A DNA stretch of 64,000 bases. Origin: Sandarakinorhabdus sp. (GTDB taxonomy: Bacteria; Pseudomonadota; Alphaproteobacteria; Sphingomonadales; Sphingomonadaceae). The position numbers and the translations under genes were made by a program. The notes under the pieces were generated by a model, which saw only the letters and a list, made by a program, of their open reading frames with translations, was not told the origin of the DNA and ran no database searches. The stretch's first letter is position 1; every line of letters starts with the position of its first letter. Where the stretch lies: assembly GCA_020692215.1 (NCBI GenBank), contig JAIMKW010000002.1:310001-374000 (forward strand), given 5' to 3'. Shown here piece by piece: positions 48,330 to 57,156 of the stretch.

Positions 48330-49640
48330 TCAGGCGAATTCAACGCCCTGGGCAGGATCCATGTCGATATGGGCCTCATGCAGGCCCTCGCCGTGCAGCG
48401 GCACGTTCGGCGTCAGGCCCCGGATGAACGCCTCCACTTCGGGGGCAATGATCAGCCGCCATTTGCTACCGTTGAAGATCCCATAATGGCCGACGCCCTG
48501 CACCATGAAGTAATGCTTCCGCTCTGGAGCAAGATTGACGGCCAGCTCAAGAGACGCACGGGTCTGGCCGATACCGGAGATATCGTCTCTTTCGCCTTCG
48601 ATTGCGAACAGCGCCACATCGGTGATGGCCCCGGGGTCCACGGGAACGCCGCGGTGGGTCATTTCGCCCCGCGGCAGCAGGTGATTCTGGAAAACAGTGT
48701 CGATCGTCTGCAAGTAAAACTCGGATGTCATATCGCAGACAGAGCGATATTCTTCATAGAAGGCCTTGGTGGCGTCTGCTGAATCACCATCACCTTGCAC
48801 AAGATGTTTGAAAAGTTCCCAATGCGAAACCATGTGGTTACCAAGGTTCATTGACATGAACCCTGCAAGCTGCAGGAAGCCCGGATAGACTGTCCGGCCA
48901 GCACCCGGATAATATTGGGGCACCTTCACGATCACATTTTGCTGAAACCAGGCAAAGGGCCGCTGCATCGCCAGCGTGTTCACCGCAGTGGGCGCGCTGC
49001 GGGTATCAATCGGGCCACCCATCATCGTCAGGGTGGCCGGAAGCGCCGGATGCTTCGATGCCGACATCAGCGCAACCGCCGCATAAACCGGAACAGAAGG
49101 CTGACAAACGGCCAGCACATGCGCGCGCGGCGAGCCTTCGGGGGTGATGGCAGCCAGCCAGTCCATCACATAATCGATGTAGTCGTCGAGATCGAAAGTG
49201 CCAGCCGATTGGGGGGCCATCTTGGCGTCACGCCAGTCGGTCACATACACATCGTGGTTGGGAAGCATCCGCTCGACCGTTCCGCGCAGCAATGTTGCGT
49301 AGTGGCCCGACATCGGCGCCACGATCAGCAGCTTGGGATCATCCGAAGGGGCCCCTGCCCGGACGAACCGCTTCAACTGGCCGAATGGCTTGCGATCAAC
49401 GATTTCCTCGGTGACGGTAACCATCTTGCCATCGATCATGGTGGAGGCAAGTCCGAACTCAGGCTTTCCGCGCGGCGCGGCAGCATGGGAAAAAACGTCA
49501 AGCGCGGCAGAAACAGCCTCTCCGGCACCGGAATAGGCAAAAGGATTTGCCGGACTGGACCACCAATCAGACCCGAGTCTTGCGGCGGCGCTTGCACCCG
49601 CAAACCACCCCTTGCCCATTTCATATGCGCTATACAGCAT
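48330..49640 (-). CDS. phaZ: Intracellular polyhydroxyalkanoate (PHB) depolymerase
   Basis: This 436-residue cytoplasmic enzyme degrades stored polyhydroxybutyrate granules. It has the intracellular-depolymerase pattern: VAPMSGHYATLLRGTVERMLPNHDVYVTDWRDA, the lipase-box-like VCQPSVPVYAAVALM, in which the nucleophile is Cys instead of Ser, and GERDDISGIGQTRASL plus QGVGHYGIFNGSKWR with the acid and base. I chose the ATG at 49640; upstream residues to 49694 are not conserved. A palindrome lies 139 bases upstream. Confidence 0.93.
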   Translation of the reverse strand: MLYSAYEMGKGWFAGASAAARLGSDWWSSPANPFAYSGAGEAVSAALDVFSHAAAPRGKPEFGLASTMIDGKMVTVTEEIVDRKPFGQLKRFVRAGAPSDDPKLLIVAPMSGHYATLLRGTVERMLPNHDVYVTDWRDAKMAPQSAGTFDLDDYIDYVMDWLAAITPEGSPRAHVLAVCQPSVPVYAAVALMSASKHPALPATLTMMGGPIDTRSAPTAVNTLAMQRPFAWFQQNVIVKVPQYYPGAGRTVYPGFLQLAGFMSMNLGNHMVSHWELFKHLVQGDGDSADATKAFYEEYRSVCDMTSEFYLQTIDTVFQNHLLPRGEMTHRGVPVDPGAITDVALFAIEGERDDISGIGQTRASLELAVNLAPERKHYFMVQGVGHYGIFNGSKWRLIIAPEVEAFIRGLTPNVPLHGEGLHEAHIDMDPAQGVEFA

Positions 49641-49778
49641 TGTCGAACCCTTTATGCTCACTTGCTTTTCATTGTTAACAAACGCTTGGTGCAAGTGTAC
49701 CGACGCATAAGCATCGGCAGAAACGACCTACATCCACACGCCGATGCTAGACTTCATATGCGGCTTGTCCATGTTTTT

Positions 49779-49792
49779 TGCGCTGCAGCGCA
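49779..49792. promoter_or_regulatory. 14-bp palindrome upstream of phaZ
   Basis: TGCGCTGCAGCGCA is perfectly symmetric and lies 139 bases before the phaZ start and 112 bases after the cfa stop. TGC-rich palindromes are known operators of PhaR in related bacteria, so it is a candidate PHB-responsive operator. The space 49641-49903 holds no gene. Confidence 0.35.
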
Positions 49793-49903
49793 GTAAACGA
49801 CCATCTTTGACAGGCTGGTCCACCATAGCTCTGTCGCCCTTTCAGGACTCAATCGCTTGAAAGCGACCTATGCAGGCTCCCCCGCCGTTCCGGCCGCCCT
49901 GGC

Positions 49904-51109
49904 CTATGCCCTTGACAGATAATCCCGCGTCAGCGGCGCTCCATCGCGATGTCTCGCAAGCTGGATCTGGAACACGGCATGGTCATCATGCCGGAATGCC
50001 ACGATCGCGCCGGCAAGATAGAATTCCCACATCCGGAAAAAGCGCGCATCATAGAGGCCCACGATATCTGCCTTGCGCGCCCGGCAGCGCTTCAACCAAT
50101 GTTCCAGCGTCTTCATATAATGCAGCCGCCAGACTTCGATATCGGTCGTCCAGAGCCAGGCGCGCTCGATATGCGGTGCGATTTCCGACAGTGCCGGCGT
50201 GTATCCTCCGGGAAAGATGTACTTCGCGGTCCATGGATCGGTCGCCCCCGGCCCGCCGACCCGGCCTATGGTGTGAATGAGCGCGACACCGTCCGGCTGC
50301 AGCAGGCTGGCCACCTTCTCAAAATAGGCGCGATAGTTGGGGCGCCCGACATGCTCGAACATGCCGACCGAAACGATCCTGTCGAAAGGGCCCGTCACAT
50401 CGCGATAATCGATCAGTTCGTAGCGGACCTTATCGGCGATCCCCAGATCCTGGGCCTTCTGCCGCGCATAGGCCAGTTGCTCCTGCGAAAGCGTGACGCC
50501 CAGCACCTCGGCGCCTGAAATCTTGTGGATATGCCGAGCCATCCCGCCCCAGCCGCATCCTATGTCCAGAACGCGCATGCCCGGCTTGAGGCAAAGCTTG
50601 GCCGCGATATGGTCCAGCTTGTCGCGCTGGGCCTGATCGAGATCCGAGTCCGGTCCGTCATTCCCCTCCCGGAAATAGCCGCAGCTATATTGACGCCCTT
50701 CATCCAGGAAGAGATCGTACAGCCGGTCATCAAGATCATAGTGGTGGGCGACATTGCGCTTGGCACGGCGCCGTTCGTTCAGTTCGCCCCATCTGGCCGC
50801 AAGCCGCGCCTGTCGCCATAGACTGACCCTCAGAGAATTGTCCCTGTCCCAGCGCAGGTTGGCAGACACAAGATCCAGCAGCTCGAGAATGTCGCCGCTT
50901 TCGATGACAAGGCTGCCATCCATGAAGGCCTCACCTGCCCCCAGCGCCGGATTCGATCCAATCCTGCGCGCGGTGGCCGCGTCTTTCAGCGTGATGCGGA
51001 CAGGGTGGGACCCGGCATCTCCATAGCGCCGGACAGCCCCATTCCAGTCTTTCACTTCAAGCGCGCCACGGGTGATCGCACGCTGCAGGAGCCGATTCAG
51101 TAACCACAT
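49904..51109 (-). CDS. cfa: Cyclopropane-fatty-acyl-phospholipid synthase family methyltransferase
   Basis: The 401-residue SAM-dependent enzyme adds a methylene group to unsaturated acyl chains of phospholipids. Motifs present are the N-terminal NPALGAGEAFMDGSLVIESGDILELLDLV and HHYDLDDRLYDLFLDEGRQYSCGYF. Also present are the SAM loop VLDIGCGWGGMARHI, VTLSQEQLAYA, FDRIVSVGMFEHVG and the C-terminal WEFYLAGAIVAFRHDDHAVFQIQL. ATGs at 51127 and 51109 are possible. It is divergent from the TonB receptor, with about 165 bases between. Confidence 0.93.
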   Translation of the reverse strand: MWLLNRLLQRAITRGALEVKDWNGAVRRYGDAGSHPVRITLKDAATARRIGSNPALGAGEAFMDGSLVIESGDILELLDLVSANLRWDRDNSLRVSLWRQARLAARWGELNERRRAKRNVAHHYDLDDRLYDLFLDEGRQYSCGYFREGNDGPDSDLDQAQRDKLDHIAAKLCLKPGMRVLDIGCGWGGMARHIHKISGAEVLGVTLSQEQLAYARQKAQDLGIADKVRYELIDYRDVTGPFDRIVSVGMFEHVGRPNYRAYFEKVASLLQPDGVALIHTIGRVGGPGATDPWTAKYIFPGGYTPALSEIAPHIERAWLWTTDIEVWRLHYMKTLEHWLKRCRARKADIVGLYDARFFRMWEFYLAGAIVAFRHDDHAVFQIQLARHRDGAPLTRDYLSRA

Positions 51110-51275
51110 GAGGCTTTTGTGCCGCATGTGGATGCGAAAGTGCAAGGGCTTCAGACCCCCCTCACTGCATTGGGAGTGGCACAGATCAACAGGCCGGGAA
51201 ACAACAGGCATAACAAGCCGGAAACCGGCGCGTCTGTCAAAAGCTTTGACCAAGACAACAGTGGGAGGAACATTC

Positions 51276-53555
51276 ATGAACCGGTCCAGTCATATGCCTG
51301 CGCGAAACCTGCTTGCGTCCTGCGCCACCGCAGCCCTTGCATTTGGTATTCCCGGCACGGCCTTTGCGCAGGATGGCCAGCAAGCCAGCATGTCCACGGG
51401 GCTCGAGGATATCATCGTGTCTGCAAGGCGCCGTGCAGAATCCATCCAGGACACACCCGTCGCTGTCACCGCGATATCTCCGACGGAACTCGCCAATGCT
51501 GCTGCGCCCGATATCCGGGATCTTGTGGGTCGCACCCCGAACCTTGTGATCGACCCTGTGAACGCAGGGCCGTCCGCCGCTGCCATATCCATCCGGGGTA
51601 TCAGCTTCGAGGATATCGAAAAGAGCTTCGATCCGGCCGTCGGCGTGCTGATCGATGGGGTCTATATCGGCACCAACACAGGCCAGTTGCTCGACTTCTT
51701 CGATTTTGAATCCATCGAGGTCCTTCGTGGCCCGCAGGGCACATTGTTCGGCCGCAACACATCCGCGGGCGTTATCAGCATCCAGCGCACCAAGCCGACC
51801 GGCGAACTCGGTGTCCGCGCAAAGGCCACGATCGGCGACTATGGCCGCCGCGAACTTCGCGGTGTCGTCAATCTGCCGCAGTTCGGAATCCTGTCTTTGA
51901 AAGGCTTCTGGCTCCACACAGAGGGCGACGACTATTATGATAACGTCACGCTGGGTAAGGAGCATGGCGGACGGCGCTACGACAATTATGGCGCAACCGC
52001 CCGTATCCAATCAGGCGATCTCGAAATTGTGGCCACTTATGACCGCGTAAACGAGCGAACCGAAATCGACACGTCGGCAACCTCGGCAACAGCCTCCGAC
52101 CTCATCTGCCTGCAGATCCCTGTTGCACCGGGCGTGCTGATCCGGCCGACCGGCATACCCGACAACCAGTGTGACCGGAATATCAAGGACGATCTCTATA
52201 CCAGTTTCTCCAATGTTCCCGGCGTGGCCCGGAACGAAGGCGACAATATCACGATCGGTGCCGACTATGAGCTTGGCGGCCTCCTGGTTTCCTCCGTCAC
52301 AGCCTGGCGGACGAGCAAGGAATCGGTTCGGCAGGACTTCGACTCGACATCAATCGACTTCTTCGACACCTTCCGGGATCAGACATACAGGCAATTCACA
52401 CAGGAACTGCGGGTTTCCGGGCAGGCAACTGACACGATCGACTTTGTGGCAGGCGCTTACTACTTCAACAGTCGATACACGCTCGACCAGACGACCTACT
52501 TCGGCCCATTCCTCCAGGCGGTCGCCGGCCTGCCGGCGCAGGGCGGCAACATCGTCGACCATTATTCCAAATCGACAGCTCTTTTCGCCGACGTCCAGTG
52601 GCAGATTACCGAACAGCTTCGGCTCTCGGTTGGCGGCCGCTACACCTGGGATGAAAAGCGGATGTCGAACGACGTGTTCAAGACGGGTATCACCGCCCTG
52701 ATCGCGACCCCCAAGGCTGACTGGAGCAAGTTCACGCCACGGGCCTCCATCGATTACAGCTTTGGCGAACTTAGCAACAACCTCATCTATGCCAGTTTCG
52801 CGCAGGGTTATCGCGCCGGAGGCCTGAACGGACGCGCCCAGACACTGGCTTCAGCCAACACACCCTATGATCCAGAAACGGTGGACAGCTACGAACTGGG
52901 CCTGAAAACCCAGTTCTGGGAAGATCGCATCACGTTCAATGTCGCCGGCTTCATCACCAAGTTCAACGACAAGCAGGAAGAGGTCGTTATCCCGGCACCG
53001 CCCCCGGCGGGCCAGGAAACGGTTGTGCAAAACGCCGCCAAAGCGACAATCAAGGGCATCGAAGCCGAGTTTCGGGCCCGGGTAGCCGAAGGGCTTACAC
53101 TGAACGGCGCACTTGGCATCCTCGATGCCAAATATGATAGCTTCAACACGCTGGTGAACGGTGTTGTCACGGATATTTCCAACCGTGACCTCCGCCGTGC
53201 ACCAGACCTGAGTGCCGCTATTGGTGCCGATTATGTCGTCCCTGTCGGCTCGGGCGAACTGGCACTTGCGGCCTCATTCCGCCATGTATCGAAGCTGCAA
53301 ACAACGATTGTCGGAGCGCCGACCGACCCGACAATCAACGACCCGCGCGGCCTTGCCCAGGCGCGAAGCCTGCTCGACGCAAGCGCAGCCTACACCTTTG
53401 ATCTGGCCGGTGCGAAGCTCCGCGCCTCGATCTTCGGGCGCAACCTGACTGACGATCGCGGCCTCTCCTCGACGCTCCCTGTCGGCGGACTGTTCACCTT
53501 CTCAGCCGCGCGTCCGCCGCGCACATGGGGCGTAGAGCTCGGGATCGAGTTCTGA
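51276..53555 (+). CDS. TonB-dependent outer-membrane receptor
   Basis: The 759-residue protein has a signal peptide (LLASCATAALAFGIPGTAFAQ), a plug domain beginning GLEDIIVSARRRAESIQDTPVAVTAIS and containing SIEVLRGPQGTLFGRNTSAGVI, and a long beta barrel (TonB_dep_Rec). It ends in the aromatic residue expected of outer-membrane barrels (GVELGIEF). Substrate cannot be told from sequence; the downstream VOC and Rieske genes suggest uptake of a lipophilic or aromatic compound. GGAGGAA precedes the ATG. Confidence 0.92.
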   Translation: MNRSSHMPARNLLASCATAALAFGIPGTAFAQDGQQASMSTGLEDIIVSARRRAESIQDTPVAVTAISPTELANAAAPDIRDLVGRTPNLVIDPVNAGPSAAAISIRGISFEDIEKSFDPAVGVLIDGVYIGTNTGQLLDFFDFESIEVLRGPQGTLFGRNTSAGVISIQRTKPTGELGVRAKATIGDYGRRELRGVVNLPQFGILSLKGFWLHTEGDDYYDNVTLGKEHGGRRYDNYGATARIQSGDLEIVATYDRVNERTEIDTSATSATASDLICLQIPVAPGVLIRPTGIPDNQCDRNIKDDLYTSFSNVPGVARNEGDNITIGADYELGGLLVSSVTAWRTSKESVRQDFDSTSIDFFDTFRDQTYRQFTQELRVSGQATDTIDFVAGAYYFNSRYTLDQTTYFGPFLQAVAGLPAQGGNIVDHYSKSTALFADVQWQITEQLRLSVGGRYTWDEKRMSNDVFKTGITALIATPKADWSKFTPRASIDYSFGELSNNLIYASFAQGYRAGGLNGRAQTLASANTPYDPETVDSYELGLKTQFWEDRITFNVAGFITKFNDKQEEVVIPAPPPAGQETVVQNAAKATIKGIEAEFRARVAEGLTLNGALGILDAKYDSFNTLVNGVVTDISNRDLRRAPDLSAAIGADYVVPVGSGELALAASFRHVSKLQTTIVGAPTDPTINDPRGLAQARSLLDASAAYTFDLAGAKLRASIFGRNLTDDRGLSSTLPVGGLFTFSAARPPRTWGVELGIEF

Positions 53556-54073
53556 TGATGGATGGGCATCGGCTGGCCAGCTGCGGGCAGCCGATGCAAC
53601 TTGCCTTCGTCCCACGGGACATCGGCAAGGCGCTTGCATATTGGACCGGCGTCATGGGCGCCGGTCCCTTCTTTCATTTGCCGCACATCAGCCTTGAAAA
53701 CACGCTCTACAGGGGCGCCCCAACGGCTCCGGATTTCTCGCTGTGGCTCGGCTATTGGGGCGATATGCAGATCGAGTTGATTGCACAACACAACAAGGCC
53801 CCCAGCATCTACCTTGATGCCCAGGATGATCACCGCCTGCACCATATCTGTATTCTGGTCGATGATTTTGCAGCGGCGCTGCAGGCTGTCGAAAAGCTGG
53901 AACCGCTGCAAAGTGCCGATGTTCCAGGGGGCGGGGCCGTGCTCTATGCCCAGCCAGCCGTTGGACCGATCATCGAAATCCTGAAACCTGCACCCGGTAC
54001 GGAGGCGCTTTTTGCCATGATGCGCGCAGCACAACATGGCTGGGACGGACAGGATCCTGTCAGGCCGCTATAG
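53555..54073 (+). CDS. VOC-superfamily (glyoxalase-like) protein
   Basis: The 172-residue protein is of the vicinal-oxygen-chelate type (QLAFVPRDIGKALAYWTGVMGAGPFFHL, MQIELIAQHN, LHHICILVDDF, PAVGPIIEIL). A metal triad of His in QLA/LHH and Glu in IEIL is plausible. The ATG shares a base with the TonB receptor stop (TGATG), so it is translationally coupled. It could be an extradiol dioxygenase-like or isomerase enzyme acting on the receptor's ligand; this is inference. Its 3' end overlaps the Rieske gene by six bases on the other strand. Confidence 0.78.
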   Translation: MMDGHRLASCGQPMQLAFVPRDIGKALAYWTGVMGAGPFFHLPHISLENTLYRGAPTAPDFSLWLGYWGDMQIELIAQHNKAPSIYLDAQDDHRLHHICILVDDFAAALQAVEKLEPLQSADVPGGGAVLYAQPAVGPIIEILKPAPGTEALFAMMRAAQHGWDGQDPVRPL

Positions 54074-55267
54074 CGGCATCCCGATGGCATCGGCGATGTT
54101 CCTGTGCAGCCTCTGCAAGGCGATTTCGTTGGAACCGAGGACAACGTTGAAATCGGCAGGCGCTGCAAGAAGGTTGGCAAAGCTCTGCTCTGACTGCGCA
54201 TAGTCTTCGGTGCGCACCACCTGCTCTGTCAGGTCATAACCCATTTCCGTCTCGGCCCGGTGCGCTGCATCGCGAACGCCCCCCGGGGCATAGATAGCAA
54301 ACTGGCAGCGCATCTGCCCCACATCGCTGGGAAACAGACGGAATAGCTGGACGAAGGTTTTGCCCGGCTCAACGGCGCCGACAAAAATTACGGTATTTGG
54401 AAAAAGAAAATGAACTCCATTATAGTCTGTTACAGGCCATTGATCATAATCTAATTCAGCTAGAGCAGCCATCGCTTTGGTTGGGAAAGAAACCCGATGG
54501 TGACGGCCAAAAGGATCGAACAGGGCCACGTCGGACAGATGGGTTATCCCGATGTTGTTGGGATGCAGGCTAGCGAAGTGATAGCCCTCGCCATAGGTAT
54601 CCAGCGCATATTTCCAGTTCGCCGCGCAATCGATATGCCCGCGCTTTACCGGCTCGGCCGTTCCCAGCTCCATCATCGCAAGAACTGGCGCAAAATCGCC
54701 CAGATGCGCTTCAAGGTCCATCTCGCCCTCGATCTGGACGAAGATGATGCCGTTCCATTCCACAGCGCTGACCGGCAGGAGGTTGCGGGCCCCTTCAGGA
54801 TGCCCCTCGAAGCCGGCCTTGCCCGGCTGCGCTATCAGCTTTCCCTCCAGATCGAAAGTCCATGCGTGGAACGGGCACGTCAGGCGAGGCTTGCGCTGAC
54901 ATGCCGCCTCTTCCCCCAGAAGCAGCTTTGCCGCCCGATGGGTGCACATGTTGCGAAAGGCGCGGATTTCGCCGTCCTTTCCGCGCCCTACGATGATCGA
55001 TGGGCCGGCCGCCTCGAACAGCATCACATCACCATGATTCGGCACGTCCTGGCTGAACCCGGCAACCAGGGGCATCCGATGGAACAAGGCTTCGCGCTCG
55101 GCCGCAAAGCGGTTCGGAGAGGTGTAGACATCCCGCGACAAAGCGAGCGCCCCGTCAGCTCGATCGGTTTCGCGTGATGCCGCATGTGCCACCATGCGCC
55201 GGAGCATGTCTGCTGCTGCGCGGGACCGTTGTGCGGCGAGGCTGAGCCCCGGATCGATATCTGCCAA
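54068..55267 (-). CDS. Rieske-type aromatic-ring-hydroxylating oxygenase alpha subunit
   Basis: The 399-residue protein has the Rieske [2Fe-2S] motif (CTHRAAKLLLGEEA, then CPFHAWTFDLEGKL). The catalytic domain's mononuclear-iron helix is seen in NWKYALDTYGEGYHFASLHPNN (Asp, two His). The start is TTG at 55267, supported by GGGAGGA nine bases upstream; an ATG at 55309 has its nearest SD too far away. There is no beta subunit or reductase gene nearby. The stretch 54381-54460 has a sharp AT-rich shift with rare codons. Confidence 0.86.
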   Translation of the reverse strand: MADIDPGLSLAAQRSRAAADMLRRMVAHAASRETDRADGALALSRDVYTSPNRFAAEREALFHRMPLVAGFSQDVPNHGDVMLFEAAGPSIIVGRGKDGEIRAFRNMCTHRAAKLLLGEEAACQRKPRLTCPFHAWTFDLEGKLIAQPGKAGFEGHPEGARNLLPVSAVEWNGIIFVQIEGEMDLEAHLGDFAPVLAMMELGTAEPVKRGHIDCAANWKYALDTYGEGYHFASLHPNNIGITHLSDVALFDPFGRHHRVSFPTKAMAALAELDYDQWPVTDYNGVHFLFPNTVIFVGAVEPGKTFVQLFRLFPSDVGQMRCQFAIYAPGGVRDAAHRAETEMGYDLTEQVVRTEDYAQSEQSFANLLAAPADFNVVLGSNEIALQRLHRNIADAIGMPL

Positions 55268-55383
55268 ACTCGTCCTCCCGCGGCGAAGATGACAGTTGGG
55301 TACTCCCATACAAAGGCTGCGCACACTCCTGCATTTCATTGGGCAGACAAATATGCTTGGTGGTGGACCAAGGAGATTGATCC

Positions 55384-57153
55384 ATGCGCCCCACCCTTTC
55401 CCGTTCTGCAATTCTCACCCTTGCCGCCTTGCTGGCGGCACTGCCCGCAGGGTTTGCAGCCCAGGCTGGCGACCGTCCGGGTGATCCCGCGTTCCAGGGC
55501 CGTTCCCCGGTGATATCGGCCAACGGCATGGCGGCCACCGCCCATCCGCTCGCCAGCCAGGCCGCCGTGGAAATCTTGCGGGCCGGCGGGTCTGCTGTGG
55601 ATGCTGCCATCGCTGCCAACGCAGTGCTCGGGCTTGTGGAACCGACCGGCAACGGCATCGGCGGGGATTTGTTCGCGCTGGTGTGGGACCCTCAGACAAG
55701 ATCGGTCGTCGGCCTTGATGCTTCGGGCTTTGCCCCCAAGGGGCTGGACATCAAGGCCCTTAGGGCCCGCCATGCCAAGGCTGGAACGATCTACCCCGGC
55801 GGCATGGATGCGGTTACCGTGCCGGGCGCGGTCGCAGGCTGGGAGGCGCTGCACAAGCGCTATGGCAAACTTCCGCTGGACAAGGTTATGGCGCCTGCAG
55901 TCCGGATCGCGCGCGAGGGGTTCCCGCTTTCGCCGGTCATTGCGCGGGGATGGGCAATCAATGTCCGGAATTTCCAGACGAACAGGGCGCGAATCGAAAG
56001 CGCAGAGATCGGCCTCGAACTCTATGCCCCCGGCGGATCCATCCCTAACGCGGCACAGACTTTCACCAATCCCGATCTGGCTGCAACGCTGGAGGGCATT
56101 GGCACGGGTGGAGCAGATGCCTTCTATCGCGGCGCTTTCGCAATGGATCTGGAAGCCCATTTCAAGCGCCACGGCCGCGCCATGGCCGCTTCCGATCTGG
56201 CCGCGATGAAGGCCGAGTGGGTCGACCCGATCTCGGCAGCCTATCGGGGCGTTCGGCTCTGGCAGATCCCCCCTGCAACACAGGGGCTGACGACATTGCA
56301 GATCGCAAGGATCGTCGAGCAGTTTCCGATGGCGACCCTGTCGGAAACAGACCGCCTGCATGTGCTGGTAGAAGCCAAGAAGCTCGCGTTTGCCGATCGT
56401 GCGCGATATCTCGCCGATCCGCGCCGAACAAAGGTTCCGGTCCAGGCGCTTCTGGCAGATGCGTATATCAAGGGCCGCGCGGCTCTTATCCAGATGGATC
56501 GCGCCCTGCCCGATGATGTTCCCCCGGGCGATCCGGAGGAGCATAGCGACACCACCTATCTCTCGACGGCGGATTCATCGGGCATGATGGTCTCGCTGAT
56601 CCAGTCCAACTATCGGGGGATGGGCTCCGGAGTGGTCATCCCGCGATCTGCGCCGGTTGCTGGAGGGCGCGGCTCCTGGGGGTTCATGCTGCAGAACCGC
56701 GGTGCGCAGTTCTCGTTGCAGCCCAGAGCCGCCAATGCGATCGAACCGGGCAAACGGCCGTTCCACACCATCATTCCGGGCATGGTAACGAAAGATGGCG
56801 CCCCCTTCATGGCTTTTGGGGTGATGGGCGGCACCATGCAGCCACAAGGCCAAGTGCAGGTGCTGGTGAACATTGTCGATCTGGGCATGAACCTGCAGGC
56901 GGCAGGCGACGCCCCGCGGGTTCGCCATCTGGGCAGCCCAGATCCCGGCGAAGGGCGCGAACCGACGCCAGGCGTGTTCCTGGAAAGCGAAATCGGGGCA
57001 GAAACGCGGGCAGCGCTTGCCGCGCGCGGGCATGTGCTGCTGGAACGGCACCAGGATGTGGGCGGCTATCAGGCAGTGATGTGGGACGCGGCAAACAAGG
57101 TGTGGTGGGGGGCCAGCGAAATGCGGAAGGACGGCATGGCGCTGGGCTATTGA
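55384..57153 (+). CDS. ggt: Gamma-glutamyltransferase, exported
   Basis: The 589-residue exported enzyme (signal RSAILTLAALLAALPAGFAAQA) hydrolyses gamma-glutamyl bonds such as those in glutathione and is autoprocessed. The large-subunit signature PVISANGMAATAHPLASQAAVEILRAGGSAVDAA is present. The nucleophile Thr begins the small subunit in HSDTTYLSTADSSG. It is divergent from the Rieske gene and precedes the carotenoid-dehydrogenase-like gene by three bases. Confidence 0.92.
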   Translation: MRPTLSRSAILTLAALLAALPAGFAAQAGDRPGDPAFQGRSPVISANGMAATAHPLASQAAVEILRAGGSAVDAAIAANAVLGLVEPTGNGIGGDLFALVWDPQTRSVVGLDASGFAPKGLDIKALRARHAKAGTIYPGGMDAVTVPGAVAGWEALHKRYGKLPLDKVMAPAVRIAREGFPLSPVIARGWAINVRNFQTNRARIESAEIGLELYAPGGSIPNAAQTFTNPDLAATLEGIGTGGADAFYRGAFAMDLEAHFKRHGRAMAASDLAAMKAEWVDPISAAYRGVRLWQIPPATQGLTTLQIARIVEQFPMATLSETDRLHVLVEAKKLAFADRARYLADPRRTKVPVQALLADAYIKGRAALIQMDRALPDDVPPGDPEEHSDTTYLSTADSSGMMVSLIQSNYRGMGSGVVIPRSAPVAGGRGSWGFMLQNRGAQFSLQPRAANAIEPGKRPFHTIIPGMVTKDGAPFMAFGVMGGTMQPQGQVQVLVNIVDLGMNLQAAGDAPRVRHLGSPDPGEGREPTPGVFLESEIGAETRAALAARGHVLLERHQDVGGYQAVMWDAANKVWWGASEMRKDGMALGY

Positions 57154-57156
57154 ACG

